Positions 6,471 through 14,970 of a stretch of DNA of 26,493 nt are shown here, piece after piece. Within the stretch, counting starts at the first letter, position 1; each line of letters begins with the position of its first letter. The DNA is from a virus. The stretch is taken from IMG/VR virus record IMGVR_UViG_3300021077_000123, positions 1-26,493 of that record; one strand, given 5' to 3'. Under the pieces are notes generated by a model that saw only the letters and a list, made by a program, of their open reading frames with translations, did not search any database and had not been told where the DNA came from. Made by a program: the position numbers and the translations under genes.

Positions 6471-7032
6471 CAGTTTCCGTACATACAAAATTTGGATCTG
6501 CGCAAGTAGTTACTGGATCAGGGATAGTTTTATCGGCTACTCCTGATTTGTATGCCTCTAAACTGATACGATGTTCCCAATGCCAAGGTTCGACGCAATA
6601 CGGCGTAAAACCAAATCTCCAGGCATTTTCAACCAGCCATTTAAACAAAGGCGTTTGTTTTTGTTTTTCTATAGTAGCTGAAACGGGCTCTAGGCCACCA
6701 CATCCTATATCAACGGTTAATCCGGTTTCGTGCGGTGAGTCAAACCCTAAATATAAACGTCCTTTAGCAACACTCCCATATTTTTCTACTAGGACTTGTT
6801 CATATTGCTCTCTAGAAACCCATCTGTGAGGTCGCCAACCAGAAGCAATTAGCAAAGGAAAGCCCAGGTCTTTATAGACTGCGTTAGACATTACATTAAA
6901 GGAATTAGCCGCTACAACGTGTAATCTTTGTTGTTGGTGTCCTGGCGTTGTAGGGACGTTGACTAGTAATGGTGAATTTCCTGGCAAAACACCAAATTCG
7001 GCAACGGTTACTCTGTTCTCTTTATAGCTCAT
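6460..7032 (-). CDS. M15-family peptidase, probable endolysin
   Basis: 190 aa. Zinc ligands of the VanY/D-Ala-D-Ala carboxypeptidase (M15) fold are visible: SPHETGLTVD (residues 99-108; H101 and D108) and EPWHWEH (148-154; catalytic E148, ligand H151). SGWRPH near residues 64-69 matches the conserved SGYRs element. Such phage enzymes cleave peptidoglycan peptides during lysis. No signal peptide or membrane segment is seen, so export would need a holin; two small membrane ORFs lie nearby. It is leftward inside a rightward block and its ATG is 6 nt from the divergent box at 7039-7054. Confidence 0.9.
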   Translation of the reverse strand: MSYKENRVTVAEFGVLPGNSPLLVNVPTTPGHQQQRLHVVAANSFNVMSNAVYKDLGFPLLIASGWRPHRWVSREQYEQVLVEKYGSVAKGRLYLGFDSPHETGLTVDIGCGGLEPVSATIEKQKQTPLFKWLVENAWRFGFTPYCVEPWHWEHRISLEAYKSGVADKTIPDPVTTCADPNFVCTETVTE

Positions 7033-7048
7033 GTTTTGAAGATTACTG

Positions 7049-7077
7049 TTGACTTTAGTTTTTAGCTAAGGTATTGT
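7049..7077 (+). promoter_or_regulatory. Sigma70-like promoter with SD leader
   Basis: TTGACT (7049-7054), 17-bp spacer, TATTGT (7072-7077). The ATG at 7095 is 17 nt further and is preceded by AGGAG, so this transcript has a very short leader holding the ribosome-binding site. AAGATT at 7039-7044 is the shared divergent box. Confidence 0.6.
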
Positions 7078-7094
7078 TGTGTTTAGGAGTAAAA

Positions 7095-7274
7095 ATGAAA
7101 AACGATGATTTAAGTCTAGAGGAACAAGAACAGCTAAATATTTGGAACGAATCGATTGTAATGCCACTGAGCGACACAATTGATACTTTTGACGTTCCGT
7201 TTATTAAAGAGTTTGACATACCGTATTCATCAGGTAGTAGCAGTCGTCTAGCCAACTGGGGAACACGTGATTAG
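7095..7274 (+). CDS. Small acidic hypothetical protein
   Basis: 59 aa starting MKNDDLSLEEQEQL. The ATG at 7095 is chosen because TAGGAG lies 5 nt upstream and an earlier TTG at 7074 would fall inside the promoter -10. The protein is acidic, has no membrane segment and ends in a Ser/Gly-rich tail (YSSGSSSRLANW). No family is recognised. It is the first gene of a run of overlapping small ORFs leading to the exonuclease. Confidence 0.6.
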   Translation: MKNDDLSLEEQEQLNIWNESIVMPLSDTIDTFDVPFIKEFDIPYSSGSSSRLANWGTRD

Positions 7275-7479
7275 TCTTCTAGGAATCTACATTTTTGGGT
7301 TTTTAGTGTTTAATTTTGCTAACATTTTAGGAGCGATCATTTATAGGGGCTCTTATGAAAGGTTGGAACTTAAGCGGGTATTTGCAGCAAATACCTTACT
7401 CTCTTTTGTTTGGCCAGTGATGTTGCTTACGACATTTATCTGGCCTCAAGGGAGGGTCTATTATGTCGAAAGCTCCTAA
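7267..7479 (+). CDS. Small two-helix membrane protein
   Basis: 70 aa with a GTG start at 7267, overlapping the previous gene by 8 bp. There are two hydrophobic segments, about residues 2-25 (ISLLGIYIFGFLVFNFANIL) and 40-59 (AANTLLSFVWPVMLLTTFIW), joined by a basic loop (YERLELKR). The size and topology would suit a holin or inner-membrane effector, and the M15 peptidase gene is nearby on the other strand. No holin family signature is recognised. Confidence 0.6.
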   Translation: MISLLGIYIFGFLVFNFANILGAIIYRGSYERLELKRVFAANTLLSFVWPVMLLTTFIWPQGRVYYVESS

Positions 7480-7867
7480 AATCTTGCGTTATGACTGGTC
7501 TGAATTGACTGGTTTAATAGAGCTTGAATCAAACGAACTTGAAGAGCTGCGCCTTATGTTTAGGAATCTTTTGACAAGTTCTCCAAACCAACATAGGAGT
7601 ATCTTACAGCATTTTTTTGAAGGGCAGGCAACGTATCTACTGCTTAAGCCTACGTCTGATTTAGCAGTCTCTTTGTATCGGCTGTTGGAACAATATAATC
7701 TCATGTACCTGTCTGAGGTCGTAGCTATCAGAGCAAAAGCAATTAATTTTTCATTTGATTTAGACATGTCTTTCGGTCAGTTTATACAATTGGTCGAAAG
7801 TTCTTTTGTTTTTAGACAACGTCCTATTCCAGTTGTTTCTGGCCTTAGACCAATGATTAACCTATGA
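7463..7867 (+). CDS. Hypothetical protein
   Basis: 134 aa starting MSKAPKILRYDWSELTGL. GGGAGG lies 7 nt before the ATG at 7463, which is 17 bp inside the previous gene. It is predicted soluble and mostly helical (ELESNELEELRLMFRNLLTS and following), with no recognised motif. Its TGA overlaps the ATG of the next small ORF. Confidence 0.65.
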   Translation: MSKAPKILRYDWSELTGLIELESNELEELRLMFRNLLTSSPNQHRSILQHFFEGQATYLLLKPTSDLAVSLYRLLEQYNLMYLSEVVAIRAKAINFSFDLDMSFGQFIQLVESSFVFRQRPIPVVSGLRPMINL

Positions 7868-7998
7868 GACGCAAACAAAATATAATCATGCTGTTAATAT
7901 TTCTCACACTTTGCTTTATTTATGGTATTCAAAAATACTCAGAATTGAAAGGCAGACAACCTTACAAAACACTAAACGACGGTGGAATCAATGAGTAA
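7864..7998 (+). CDS. 44-aa single-pass membrane peptide
   Basis: The ATG at 7864 overlaps the stop of the previous gene (ATGA) and the stop overlaps the exonuclease start by 8 bp. The peptide is MRRKQN, then a hydrophobic segment at about residues 7-21 (IIMLLIFLTLCFIYG), then a polar tail. The tight overlaps on both sides and the N-terminal positive cluster followed by a membrane segment suggest it is translated. It could be a lysis accessory or a membrane peptide of unknown role. Confidence 0.5.
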   Translation: MRRKQNIIMLLIFLTLCFIYGIQKYSELKGRQPYKTLNDGGINE

Positions 7999-8875
7999 AA
8001 CTAGACTTATCGTTGATAATAGCCATCTCATTTACAGAGCAGCCTATGCCAATCCATCTTTGACAACTTCCAAAGGAAAGTTTAGTGGACATGTTTTTGG
8101 AAGTGTGGCAAGTCTTTTAGCTATTTTACGCAATGAGCTAAAAGATCAAGAAGTTGAGATGGTTTTTTGCTACGATGGGTCAAGAAGCAAAGATTATAGA
8201 AGGGAGATCTTACCTGGATATAAAGCAAATAGAGAGGTTAGAGAATTTAACCCAGTTCCTGAAGCAAATGAAGTTTTAAGGCTATGGCCAGGGATTCAGA
8301 TTTTAGAAGAAACAAAAGAGGGAGATGACGCAATAGCCTATGCGGTCAGAAAGCTTAAAGGGAATCCTTGCGTCATTTTAAGTAGCGACCGAGATTTGTG
8401 GGCACTTCTTCAATTTCCAAACTGTAGGGTATATTCGCCTAATTTGAAGCGATTTGTAGAACGATCAGATATGTATGAGCCCTATCATATTACAGCTAAC
8501 CCAGAACGTATTTATCTTGCTAAAGCCCTATTTGGAGATGCTAGTGATGGAATTAAGGGTATAGAAAGATTAATCAAGAAGCAAGTTGAGCCCATTTTAA
8601 ACGCTGAGGGAGTTATAACGCCAGCAGACTTTTATTTAAAGCTGGGAGATGTGCAACCAGATTTTTTAAGTAATAAAAGTTGGACTAAGCTTAAAGAAAG
8701 CAAAGACAAAGTGTTCAGGAATTATCAAGTCATTCTGCCTCAACTTGATTTTGCTAAAGAATCAATTGTAAAAGTAACTGGTAGCTTTGACGCTTTAAAG
8801 CAAAAACTTGTTGAATATGAGTGTTTTAGCTTGTTGGAGCAGCTTTCTTCAATAGGAAACCACTCCTTAGTCTAA
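7991..8875 (+). CDS. 5'-3' exonuclease, FEN/PIN-like
   Basis: 294 aa from the ATG at 7991, preceded by GGTGGA; the GTG at 7982 is less likely. It resembles the DNA polymerase I 5'-nuclease domain and phage T5 D15-type flap nucleases. Acidic metal ligands are seen in order: IVDNSHLIYRA (D9), CYDGSRSKDYR with the arch motif PGYKANR (D62 and following), KEGDDA (E110, D112, D113), SSDRDL (D133, D135) and GDASDGIKG (D183, D186). The role is removal of RNA primers or flaps during phage DNA replication, or host DNA degradation. It ends 2 bp from the convergent fibre gene; no terminator hairpin is evident between them. Confidence 0.92.
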   Translation: MSKTRLIVDNSHLIYRAAYANPSLTTSKGKFSGHVFGSVASLLAILRNELKDQEVEMVFCYDGSRSKDYRREILPGYKANREVREFNPVPEANEVLRLWPGIQILEETKEGDDAIAYAVRKLKGNPCVILSSDRDLWALLQFPNCRVYSPNLKRFVERSDMYEPYHITANPERIYLAKALFGDASDGIKGIERLIKKQVEPILNAEGVITPADFYLKLGDVQPDFLSNKSWTKLKESKDKVFRNYQVILPQLDFAKESIVKVTGSFDALKQKLVEYECFSLLEQLSSIGNHSLV

Positions 8876-8877
8876 CG

Positions 8878-11223
8878 CTATGCAGTAACTGCTTTTATAA
8901 GAAGGAATTTTAAGGGAGTTGCTTCAGTAATTGAGGCATTTGACACGTTTCTAATCGTGATTGTTGATGAGCCTGCGCCACATACAGTTGAAAATGCCCA
9001 AGCCCCTCCATTTGTTGCCGAAGTATGTTGTACTAATAGATAGTCCGTTGCCGCAATAAATGAATTTGTCAACGTAAATGTAACGATAGCGTCAGCTGCT
9101 TGTGCGGCAGAAAACATAGTAATTGTTCCGCACAGCTTGTTGATAGTAACAGTGTCCGTTCTTGCGGTAGATTGAGAGCCGGTCCCACCTGCCCCTGTAG
9201 CATACCCAATACCGCCTCCGCTGGAAGTAATAGCACCCGCTCCTGTAAGGGCAACCCCTGTTCCCAGTGTTAAGGCCGTGTCTGAGACCGTAGCTCTTAA
9301 GTTAGCCGCAAGAGTTCCACCTGTATGTAATTTAAGCACCTTAGCGGCAGTTGCAGTCCCAACAGTAAGGTCCCCGCCGTTAGAGTAAACGTACCCAGCT
9401 AGCGCACCGCCAATTGTATAATTGCTATCGCTATATGCGGACGAATTTATTCCAAGGTCGATATAGTTTATAGTGTCCGAACCAGTATCGGCTGTAGCAA
9501 CGAGGTCTGTAGATGCCGAAGTTCCGTTTGATAAATTTTGAATGTTCTCTTGAAACATGGTAGTCAAAGTGTCATAAGACTGGTATGCCAAGTTTGACAG
9601 GCTGGCGGGAGTACCAGTGCCTGATCTAGTCACAACCCCTGTAAATGTAGGGGATGCTACTGGAGGGATTGTAGAGCTAACGCTGGGAAACGTTATTGTT
9701 GTTCCGTCTGTGCCAGCAAGCGTTAAGGTGTTGCTTGTTTTAAGGACCTTCCCCGATACAGTATTCGTTCCGATATAAGCTGTAGCCCATGTTCCAGCCG
9801 CTGTAGCAATAGTTAAACAGGTAAACGTAACGCTAGTAGAAGCCCCTAAAATAAGTAGGGTGGCCGCTCCGTTTGTCTGTACTGTAACTAGCCCCGTAGA
9901 AGTGTTAAAAATAGTAAATGTTTGCCCTACAAGTAAAGTTGTAGCCGCCGGGAGCACGCATGTTTGTGCAGAAGCCCCAGTAAAGATAGTTGTTTCAGGG
10001 CTAGTTGCGGTCAGAGTTGTTGTTCCAGCCGCTGTAGCAATAGACTGTACCGTCAACACTAGTCCGTTAGCGGAAACGTATCCGGGTAGCACCAAACCAC
10101 TGTCATTTATGGTTGCTCTTTTATTTGCCGCTAATGTCCCACCTGTATAAACCGAAACTGTTTTAGTAGCTGTACCAGTAATAATACCCAGATTACCGCC
10201 CTGCGCTAGTAAATAAGAATCGTCGGCTCCTCCACTTGTATACCCTGCGTCATTATATCCAGAGCTGTTAATGCCCATGTCGATAAAATTCGCAGTGTTA
10301 GATCCATTGTCTGCTGTAGCACAAACGTCTGAACTAGAAGATCCATTGGCCGAGAGGTTTTGAATATTGTTTTGGAGAGTTGCTCCGACTACTGTGTCAT
10401 ATGCCTCAAAAGAATTTCCTGGAAGAGTCGCCGGTGTTCCAATCCCAGATCTGGTAATCGTCCCAGTAAATGTAGGAGAAGCCGAAGGAGGAATAGTGGC
10501 ACTAACGCTGGGAAACGTCATAGTTGTACCGTCTGTGCCAGCAAGCGTAAGGTTATTGTTAACGGTAAGCTCTTTGCCACTTACAGCGAGTGTTCCAAGA
10601 TAGTCATTTTCCCATGTCCCAGCAGCTGTTGCAACTGTCAAGCATGTAGTAATGAGCCCCGCCCCTGAAGATATGACCCATAGAGTTGACAGATCGTTTG
10701 TTTGTATTGTTACCAAACCTGTAGAATTATTGTCAAATTCAAATTTCCATCCAGGCGATAGCGTTCTAGCGTCAGGCAATACAACTGTTTGCGCCAAAGT
10801 TCCAGTAAAAACGGTCTGTTGCGGACTAACGCTAGTCAATAGAGTCGTTCCAGCAGCCGTAGCCACTGTTTGTGTGCTCATAATAGTTGTAGCAGAAACA
10901 GTAACCGCGCTGGCCGAATCTGTTTGTGCTAATTGAGCTGGTAAATAAAGAGTTCCGGTGTTATAGTTAGCAAAATCAAAGGGCACTCCAAAAGCGTTAG
11001 ATCCACCATGGGTAGTTAATTGTAATTGGATAACTCCAGGAGAAGTTACATTGGTTACAATAACCTCTTGGCTTGTAGGGGTAGCTGTAGAAAGATACAC
11101 GGTCCCTGTCATACCAGTGTAGATGTCTGACAAACTAGAATTGATGTTAGCTGTTATGGTTAGCTGCCCAAAAGAAACAGCTTTGATTGAAAATGATTGA
11201 TTATTTAGTTGAATGCTTGGCAT
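8878..11223 (-). CDS. Tail fibre protein with internal duplication
   Basis: 781 aa, rich in Thr, Ser, Gly and Ala. AGAAAGG lies upstream of the ATG. The N-terminal 120 residues are probably the attachment part. Two tandem units of 275 residues follow, each with ATAAGTT...SP.TT.FTG, VLP..., STGLVT.QTN, ATAAGTW, TLAGTDGTT.TFPSVS, SPTFTG..TRSG.GTPA, NIQNLS, GINSS.Y and TGGTLAAN.RA. The C-terminal about 100 residues (VTINKLCGTITM, FTLTNSFIAATDYLLV, PLKFLLIKAVTA) match the end domain common to many phage tail fibres and phage-like structural proteins. It is the last gene of the leftward structural run and the likely distal fibre. Confidence 0.8.
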   Translation of the reverse strand: MPSIQLNNQSFSIKAVSFGQLTITANINSSLSDIYTGMTGTVYLSTATPTSQEVIVTNVTSPGVIQLQLTTHGGSNAFGVPFDFANYNTGTLYLPAQLAQTDSASAVTVSATTIMSTQTVATAAGTTLLTSVSPQQTVFTGTLAQTVVLPDARTLSPGWKFEFDNNSTGLVTIQTNDLSTLWVISSGAGLITTCLTVATAAGTWENDYLGTLAVSGKELTVNNNLTLAGTDGTTMTFPSVSATIPPSASPTFTGTITRSGIGTPATLPGNSFEAYDTVVGATLQNNIQNLSANGSSSSDVCATADNGSNTANFIDMGINSSGYNDAGYTSGGADDSYLLAQGGNLGIITGTATKTVSVYTGGTLAANKRATINDSGLVLPGYVSANGLVLTVQSIATAAGTTTLTATSPETTIFTGASAQTCVLPAATTLLVGQTFTIFNTSTGLVTVQTNGAATLLILGASTSVTFTCLTIATAAGTWATAYIGTNTVSGKVLKTSNTLTLAGTDGTTITFPSVSSTIPPVASPTFTGVVTRSGTGTPASLSNLAYQSYDTLTTMFQENIQNLSNGTSASTDLVATADTGSDTINYIDLGINSSAYSDSNYTIGGALAGYVYSNGGDLTVGTATAAKVLKLHTGGTLAANLRATVSDTALTLGTGVALTGAGAITSSGGGIGYATGAGGTGSQSTARTDTVTINKLCGTITMFSAAQAADAIVTFTLTNSFIAATDYLLVQHTSATNGGAWAFSTVCGAGSSTITIRNVSNASITEATPLKFLLIKAVTA
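9290..10870 (-). repeat. 825-bp tandem duplication inside fibre gene
   Basis: Two copies at about 9290-10045 and 10115-10870. Three separate landmarks give the same offset of 825 bp: CTAACGCTGGGAAACGT at 9677 and 10502, GTTCCAGC at 10022 and 10847, and GTNCCAGC at 9791 and 10616. 825 bp is exactly 275 codons, so the frame is kept. The copies differ at many third positions, so the duplication is not very recent. Confidence 0.8.
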
Positions 11224-11234
11224 GAATACCTTTC

Positions 11235-12368
11235 TTAAGAACCGCTAACAGTACCTTTTGAGTGATAGTTTGTGAGAGCCTGTTTATACATAGCTTCAGT
11301 TACAACTCCGGTGAAGGCGTTACTTTCCCCAGGATCTCCTGAAAAAGAAGCCATTAGTTGATCGCTAAAGATAATAACGGTACCGTTGTATCCATCATTA
11401 CCACTCACTCCGTTGTGAGACGTTGCTGTTCCGCCCTCTACATGAATTTCGCTTCCGGCTCCAGGGGTAAACGTTAATTCATTTGTGACCAATATTACAA
11501 CACCTCCACCGCCACCTCCACCGCCACCTGTTGACCCTTGGCCCTTGGCGAAAATAGATCCACCGTTCATGACGATCTTGTTCGCCGCTACATAGATTAC
11601 TCCCCCTCCAGCACCACCACCACCCTCGGCAAATGCTCCGATGTCTCCGCATCCCCCACCCCCAGCTCCACCACAAACAGGAGTTAAAACGTATCCTGGA
11701 AGACTAGATCCTATCCAACTTGTGGCCGGACTAGTTCCTGTAAAAGAAACTGTATTTAGTGCAAACAAACCAGGGTTTACCCAAGCTGAAGCCTGATCGC
11801 ATACTGAGGGTTGAAAATAGCTGTTCATCGGTTCCAAACTTGACGGTGTCCCTCCAGCACCTCCGGGATGGCTACCATGGGTTGCGGCACCCCCTCCGGC
11901 TCCACCAAACCAAATTGGAGGAATGGGATAATCATTAGTGTTTGGGGTTCCTTTACTTCCAGCCGACAAAGAAGCTGGGCCTCCGCTTCCACTTCCCCCT
12001 AGGCTTCCTGTAAAGCTAAATCCGACCGTTCCTCCAGATGACGGGTTGTACTGTCCTCCCGTAAGTTCTGTAGCGTCACAGGAAATAGATCCACCTGAAT
12101 TTAAAGTTAATGTGTCATAACAAAGCACTTTGTAACAATTTTTTGTGGATGTACTGTAGATTTTAAGAGGGGCCGAAATGGTTAAATTTGAAACCCTTAA
12201 ATCGTTACCTAGGGAAGATGGAGCGGAAAGGATCTGGTCGTTCGGATGTTCGTTACTAATCCCTCCAAACAATAATTTGGAGGTGTAAAACCCATTTCCT
12301 ATAAATCCTGGTGTTGGCATAGTTCCTTTAATATTCTGGGCTTGTAGCGATTGCTGTGTAAGACCCAT
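11235..12368 (-). CDS. Glycine-rich adhesin-like tail protein
   Basis: 377 aa. After about 120 ordinary residues it has several glycine blocks: FGGAGGGAATHGSHPGGAGG, CGGAGGGGCGDIGAFAEG, GGGGAGGG and a run of nine G. These are interspersed with beta-strand segments (VIYVAANKIVMNGG, VVILVTNELTFT). Such poly-Gly blocks recall the PGII sandwich tips of T-even gp38 adhesins, but similar repeats occur in other Gly-rich surface proteins. The ATG lies 41 bp inside the upstream gene. The likely role is receptor contact or fibre tip; this is an inference. Confidence 0.65.
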   Translation of the reverse strand: MGLTQQSLQAQNIKGTMPTPGFIGNGFYTSKLLFGGISNEHPNDQILSAPSSLGNDLRVSNLTISAPLKIYSTSTKNCYKVLCYDTLTLNSGGSISCDATELTGGQYNPSSGGTVGFSFTGSLGGSGSGGPASLSAGSKGTPNTNDYPIPPIWFGGAGGGAATHGSHPGGAGGTPSSLEPMNSYFQPSVCDQASAWVNPGLFALNTVSFTGTSPATSWIGSSLPGYVLTPVCGGAGGGGCGDIGAFAEGGGGAGGGVIYVAANKIVMNGGSIFAKGQGSTGGGGGGGGGVVILVTNELTFTPGAGSEIHVEGGTATSHNGVSGNDGYNGTVIIFSDQLMASFSGDPGESNAFTGVVTEAMYKQALTNYHSKGTVSGS

Positions 12369-14436
12369 CGAACCACATAATACACATTTGATCTGAGTTT
12401 TTAGCTAAAGAAGAGATGGGGTTAAATGTAAACCCAATACTGCCATCTAACAAAATAGAAGATCCTTTTTTAGGGGCGTTTAAGATGTAATTTGTATTAC
12501 TATAGACCGTGCCTTGAAGTATATGTACGGCTGATCCATCAAAAAGATCGTACCCTAAATTGAGGGTATTTGCTCCAGTAAGACCGCCGCAATCAGTTGT
12601 TCTTGTCATTACCATTGCTACGTTTGGAGATGTAGTTCCTAGAATAGTTATTGAATAAACGCCATTGTACAAACACCCCGAAGCGTTAACTAAGACTCTG
12701 TCCCCTAAAGTTAAGTTGGATACTGAATCTATTGGGTATGGGCCAGTGGCAGTTCTTGTTAGAGTTTTAGCTGAGTCGTTATAAGTCCAGTCGGTTCCAA
12801 AGTGATCTAATAGGAATTGACAATCATCTTTGTAAGTAATTGTCTTTTTTGTAAAGTATTTGACACCTGAAGTCGGAGCTAGTGGCAAAACTGTAATGGG
12901 AACCAAAGACCAGGAATTAGTGCCCTCAAATTTACAAGCAGCATTAAGGTCTAGATGGGTGGCGTTTAAAGCGGAACTGCCACTGTTTGTTCTTGTCGAT
13001 AGGTGAGCAATTGTGTTATCTCCACCCCCAGAAACAACTGTTCCGTGTTGCCCAGTTGTCACGACTAAAACATTATTGTCTCCAGCAGATGCCCCTCTAC
13101 CTATTAAGATGTCACTTGCCGAGGTTAAAGTATGAGCGGCCCCTCTGTCTAAGTTGTGGCTTATTCCAGAACAAGTTGCTGTCCCGTAAGCTGTGCTAAC
13201 GTCGGTATTTAATCCAACGGCAATTGGATTGGGACTACCAGTTGCGTCAATACTTATTTTAGTAACGCCAGTATGAGAAGTAGTAGCTAAAACGAAATTT
13301 GTTCCAATAGGGTAAGGTTGACCATTTACGTAATAATTAGAACCAATTCTAGAAGCAATTATCCAACGAGCACCAGGCCTTAAACTGCCTCCAAGGGTGC
13401 TTAGATTACCTTTTTGAGCAGTAACAATTCCAGAAGTAGTCCTGTCTATATCTGCATAAATACATTCGCCAGAGACAAGGTCAGTTAGTCCAGCAACTGA
13501 AGTTAGTTGATCTGCAATTGTTAAAGTAAACGTAGGTGAATTGTCAAATGAAAAAGAAAGACCTTGCCAGTGTAAATGATTCGGCGTCCCTGTTATAATT
13601 TCAAAAGACTCACCTGTACTATTAAAGACAGTCGTCCCAGTGTGAAAATGGACATTTCTGTCAGCAGCTAAAGAAAACCAGTATTGACCACCACCTAATT
13701 CATGTAGGCGTGTCATAACTGCATTCATCCAAGACTTTAGGCTAGTTAAAGATTTATCTCCAGCAATTGCATTAGTTGAAGATTCAAGTCTACCCCCTGG
13801 CCAGCCATAAACAGAGATATCGTTGTTGTAGGATCCTCCTGGATTAAGTCTACCCAAGAGGCTTCTAGCATCTTTAAAAGCTGTTACTCTGTTTTGAGCG
13901 TCAGTAGTTACAATAGCTATAGGGGCAACGGATCTATTGTAACTAAAGTCTGTTTTTGTTATAATGAATTTGTAATCTAGGGTTCTTCTTAGAGGAACCT
14001 TGATAGGAGATTCGGTGTTTTGTGAAGGATCTAAAAATTGTACAACATCGGCTGTAGATGAATCGGCAGATCGAATCAAGTCAATTCCAATAAAATTTAC
14101 ACTATTGGGTTGACAAGACCCTTGCATTCTAGAACTAAGATTTGGATCTAAAACTTCAATGGGTCTGTTTGAAGGTACAGCAAAGACAGATCCAGATTCG
14201 CTAGCTAAGGGGTGTAAAAGCCTAGATCCTGCTGTTTTAATTGAAATTTTAGTGGCTTCGGTGACTCCTAGATCAATACTAAGGACTTCAAAACCTTTTA
14301 CAATATAAGAAGCATCACCAACAAGAGAATAAGCTAGTGCGTCAAAGTCGTATCGAACACCTGACTCGACAAGACGCAGATGTGGAATGTCGAGCCTCTG
14401 TTGTCCTAGTGCATTAAGCTCCGCGTTAACAGCCAT
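12328..14436 (-). CDS. Tail/baseplate structural protein
   Basis: 702 aa starting MAVNAELNALGQQRLDIPHL; AGG lies upstream of the ATG. There is no recognised enzyme motif. It is beta-rich with many small domains. The N-terminal 200 residues look like a virion attachment part, and the middle contains an Ig- or beta-helix-like segment (NVLVVTTGQHGTVVSGGGDN). It lies between a tube-like gene and the Gly-rich adhesin, so it is probably a baseplate wedge, proximal fibre or appendage subunit. The last 41 bp overlap the start of the next gene, an unusually long overlap for this cluster. Confidence 0.65.
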   Translation of the reverse strand: MAVNAELNALGQQRLDIPHLRLVESGVRYDFDALAYSLVGDASYIVKGFEVLSIDLGVTEATKISIKTAGSRLLHPLASESGSVFAVPSNRPIEVLDPNLSSRMQGSCQPNSVNFIGIDLIRSADSSTADVVQFLDPSQNTESPIKVPLRRTLDYKFIITKTDFSYNRSVAPIAIVTTDAQNRVTAFKDARSLLGRLNPGGSYNNDISVYGWPGGRLESSTNAIAGDKSLTSLKSWMNAVMTRLHELGGGQYWFSLAADRNVHFHTGTTVFNSTGESFEIITGTPNHLHWQGLSFSFDNSPTFTLTIADQLTSVAGLTDLVSGECIYADIDRTTSGIVTAQKGNLSTLGGSLRPGARWIIASRIGSNYYVNGQPYPIGTNFVLATTSHTGVTKISIDATGSPNPIAVGLNTDVSTAYGTATCSGISHNLDRGAAHTLTSASDILIGRGASAGDNNVLVVTTGQHGTVVSGGGDNTIAHLSTRTNSGSSALNATHLDLNAACKFEGTNSWSLVPITVLPLAPTSGVKYFTKKTITYKDDCQFLLDHFGTDWTYNDSAKTLTRTATGPYPIDSVSNLTLGDRVLVNASGCLYNGVYSITILGTTSPNVAMVMTRTTDCGGLTGANTLNLGYDLFDGSAVHILQGTVYSNTNYILNAPKKGSSILLDGSIGFTFNPISSLAKNSDQMCIMWFDGSYTAIATSPEY

Positions 14437-14489
14437 AAAAAATACCTAGCGTCAGCGTAAAAATATATTGTCCTGACTCGTACATAGGG

Positions 14490-14918
14490 TTAAGATTGCT
14501 GTTCGGTTTCATTTGAATAACCAAACCCGCTCCAAGAAATAGTGCCAAGAACAAATGATTTGGGTACTATTGTCCAGCTTTGTGACGTAACGCAAAATTT
14601 ATCAACTTGAAGTATAACGCTGTCAGTTGAACGATCCAATACCATTAATGACGCAAACTTTTCTCTAGTAAGCGAATTCCAGGTAGCTAAAAGGCCGGCA
14701 GCTTCAGGTCCCCCATCGGTATGAAGTTTATAAATTTGTAAGCTACCATGAACGGAAAGAGAGGTTGGGGCGAATTCGATAGGTTCAAGTAGGTCTATTC
14801 CTCTAATTTCTTTTCTAGGGGAGGCTATGTCGTACGACAATCCACATGTGCGCGCAAGTGGGACAGAATTCAAGTAAGCGACGCAGTGAGCCGAAGTTAA
14901 AATATTCGAAATCGCCAT
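14490..14918 (-). CDS. Tail-tube-like structural protein
   Basis: 142 aa. The pattern resembles the tail tube / Hcp-like fold (XkdM and similar): an N-terminal turn (AYLNSVPLARTCGLSYDI), KEIRGIDLLEPIEFAP, a strand SLSVHGSLQIYKL with DGGPEAAGL, DRSTDSVILQVDKFCVTSQS, then a closing strand LGTISWSGFGYSNE. The length fits tail tube or tube-initiator proteins (about 140-160 aa). The assignment is by pattern only; a baseplate hub protein of the same fold is an alternative. Its ATG is 7 nt from the divergent box at 14926-14941. Confidence 0.6.
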   Translation of the reverse strand: MAISNILTSAHCVAYLNSVPLARTCGLSYDIASPRKEIRGIDLLEPIEFAPTSLSVHGSLQIYKLHTDGGPEAAGLLATWNSLTREKFASLMVLDRSTDSVILQVDKFCVTSQSWTIVPKSFVLGTISWSGFGYSNETEQQS

Positions 14919-14935
14919 TTATTTAAAGATTGCTA

Positions 14936-14963
14936 TTGACAAAACATCTAAAACTGATAAAGT
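14936..14963 (+). promoter_or_regulatory. Sigma70-like promoter, leaderless type
   Basis: TTGACA (14936-14941), 16-bp spacer, TAAAGT (14958-14963), then 7 nt to the ATG at 14971. AAGATT at 14926-14931 is the shared divergent box. Confidence 0.62.
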
Positions 14964-14970
14964 ACAAACC

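Noticed and set aside
6434-6829. Rightward 131-aa open frame
   Set aside because: Antisense shadow of the M15 peptidase gene, which has all zinc-binding motifs on the other strand; no promoter or ribosome-binding site.
8876-8895. Short palindrome GCAGTAACTGC near the convergent gene ends as a terminator
   Set aside because: 5-bp stem with one-base loop and no T-run; too weak for an intrinsic terminator.
9860-10936. Several rightward frames of 78-102 aa
   Set aside because: Antisense to the duplicated fibre repeats; their low-complexity Val/Ala/Ser products mirror the fibre code, and similar frames recur because the repeat recurs.
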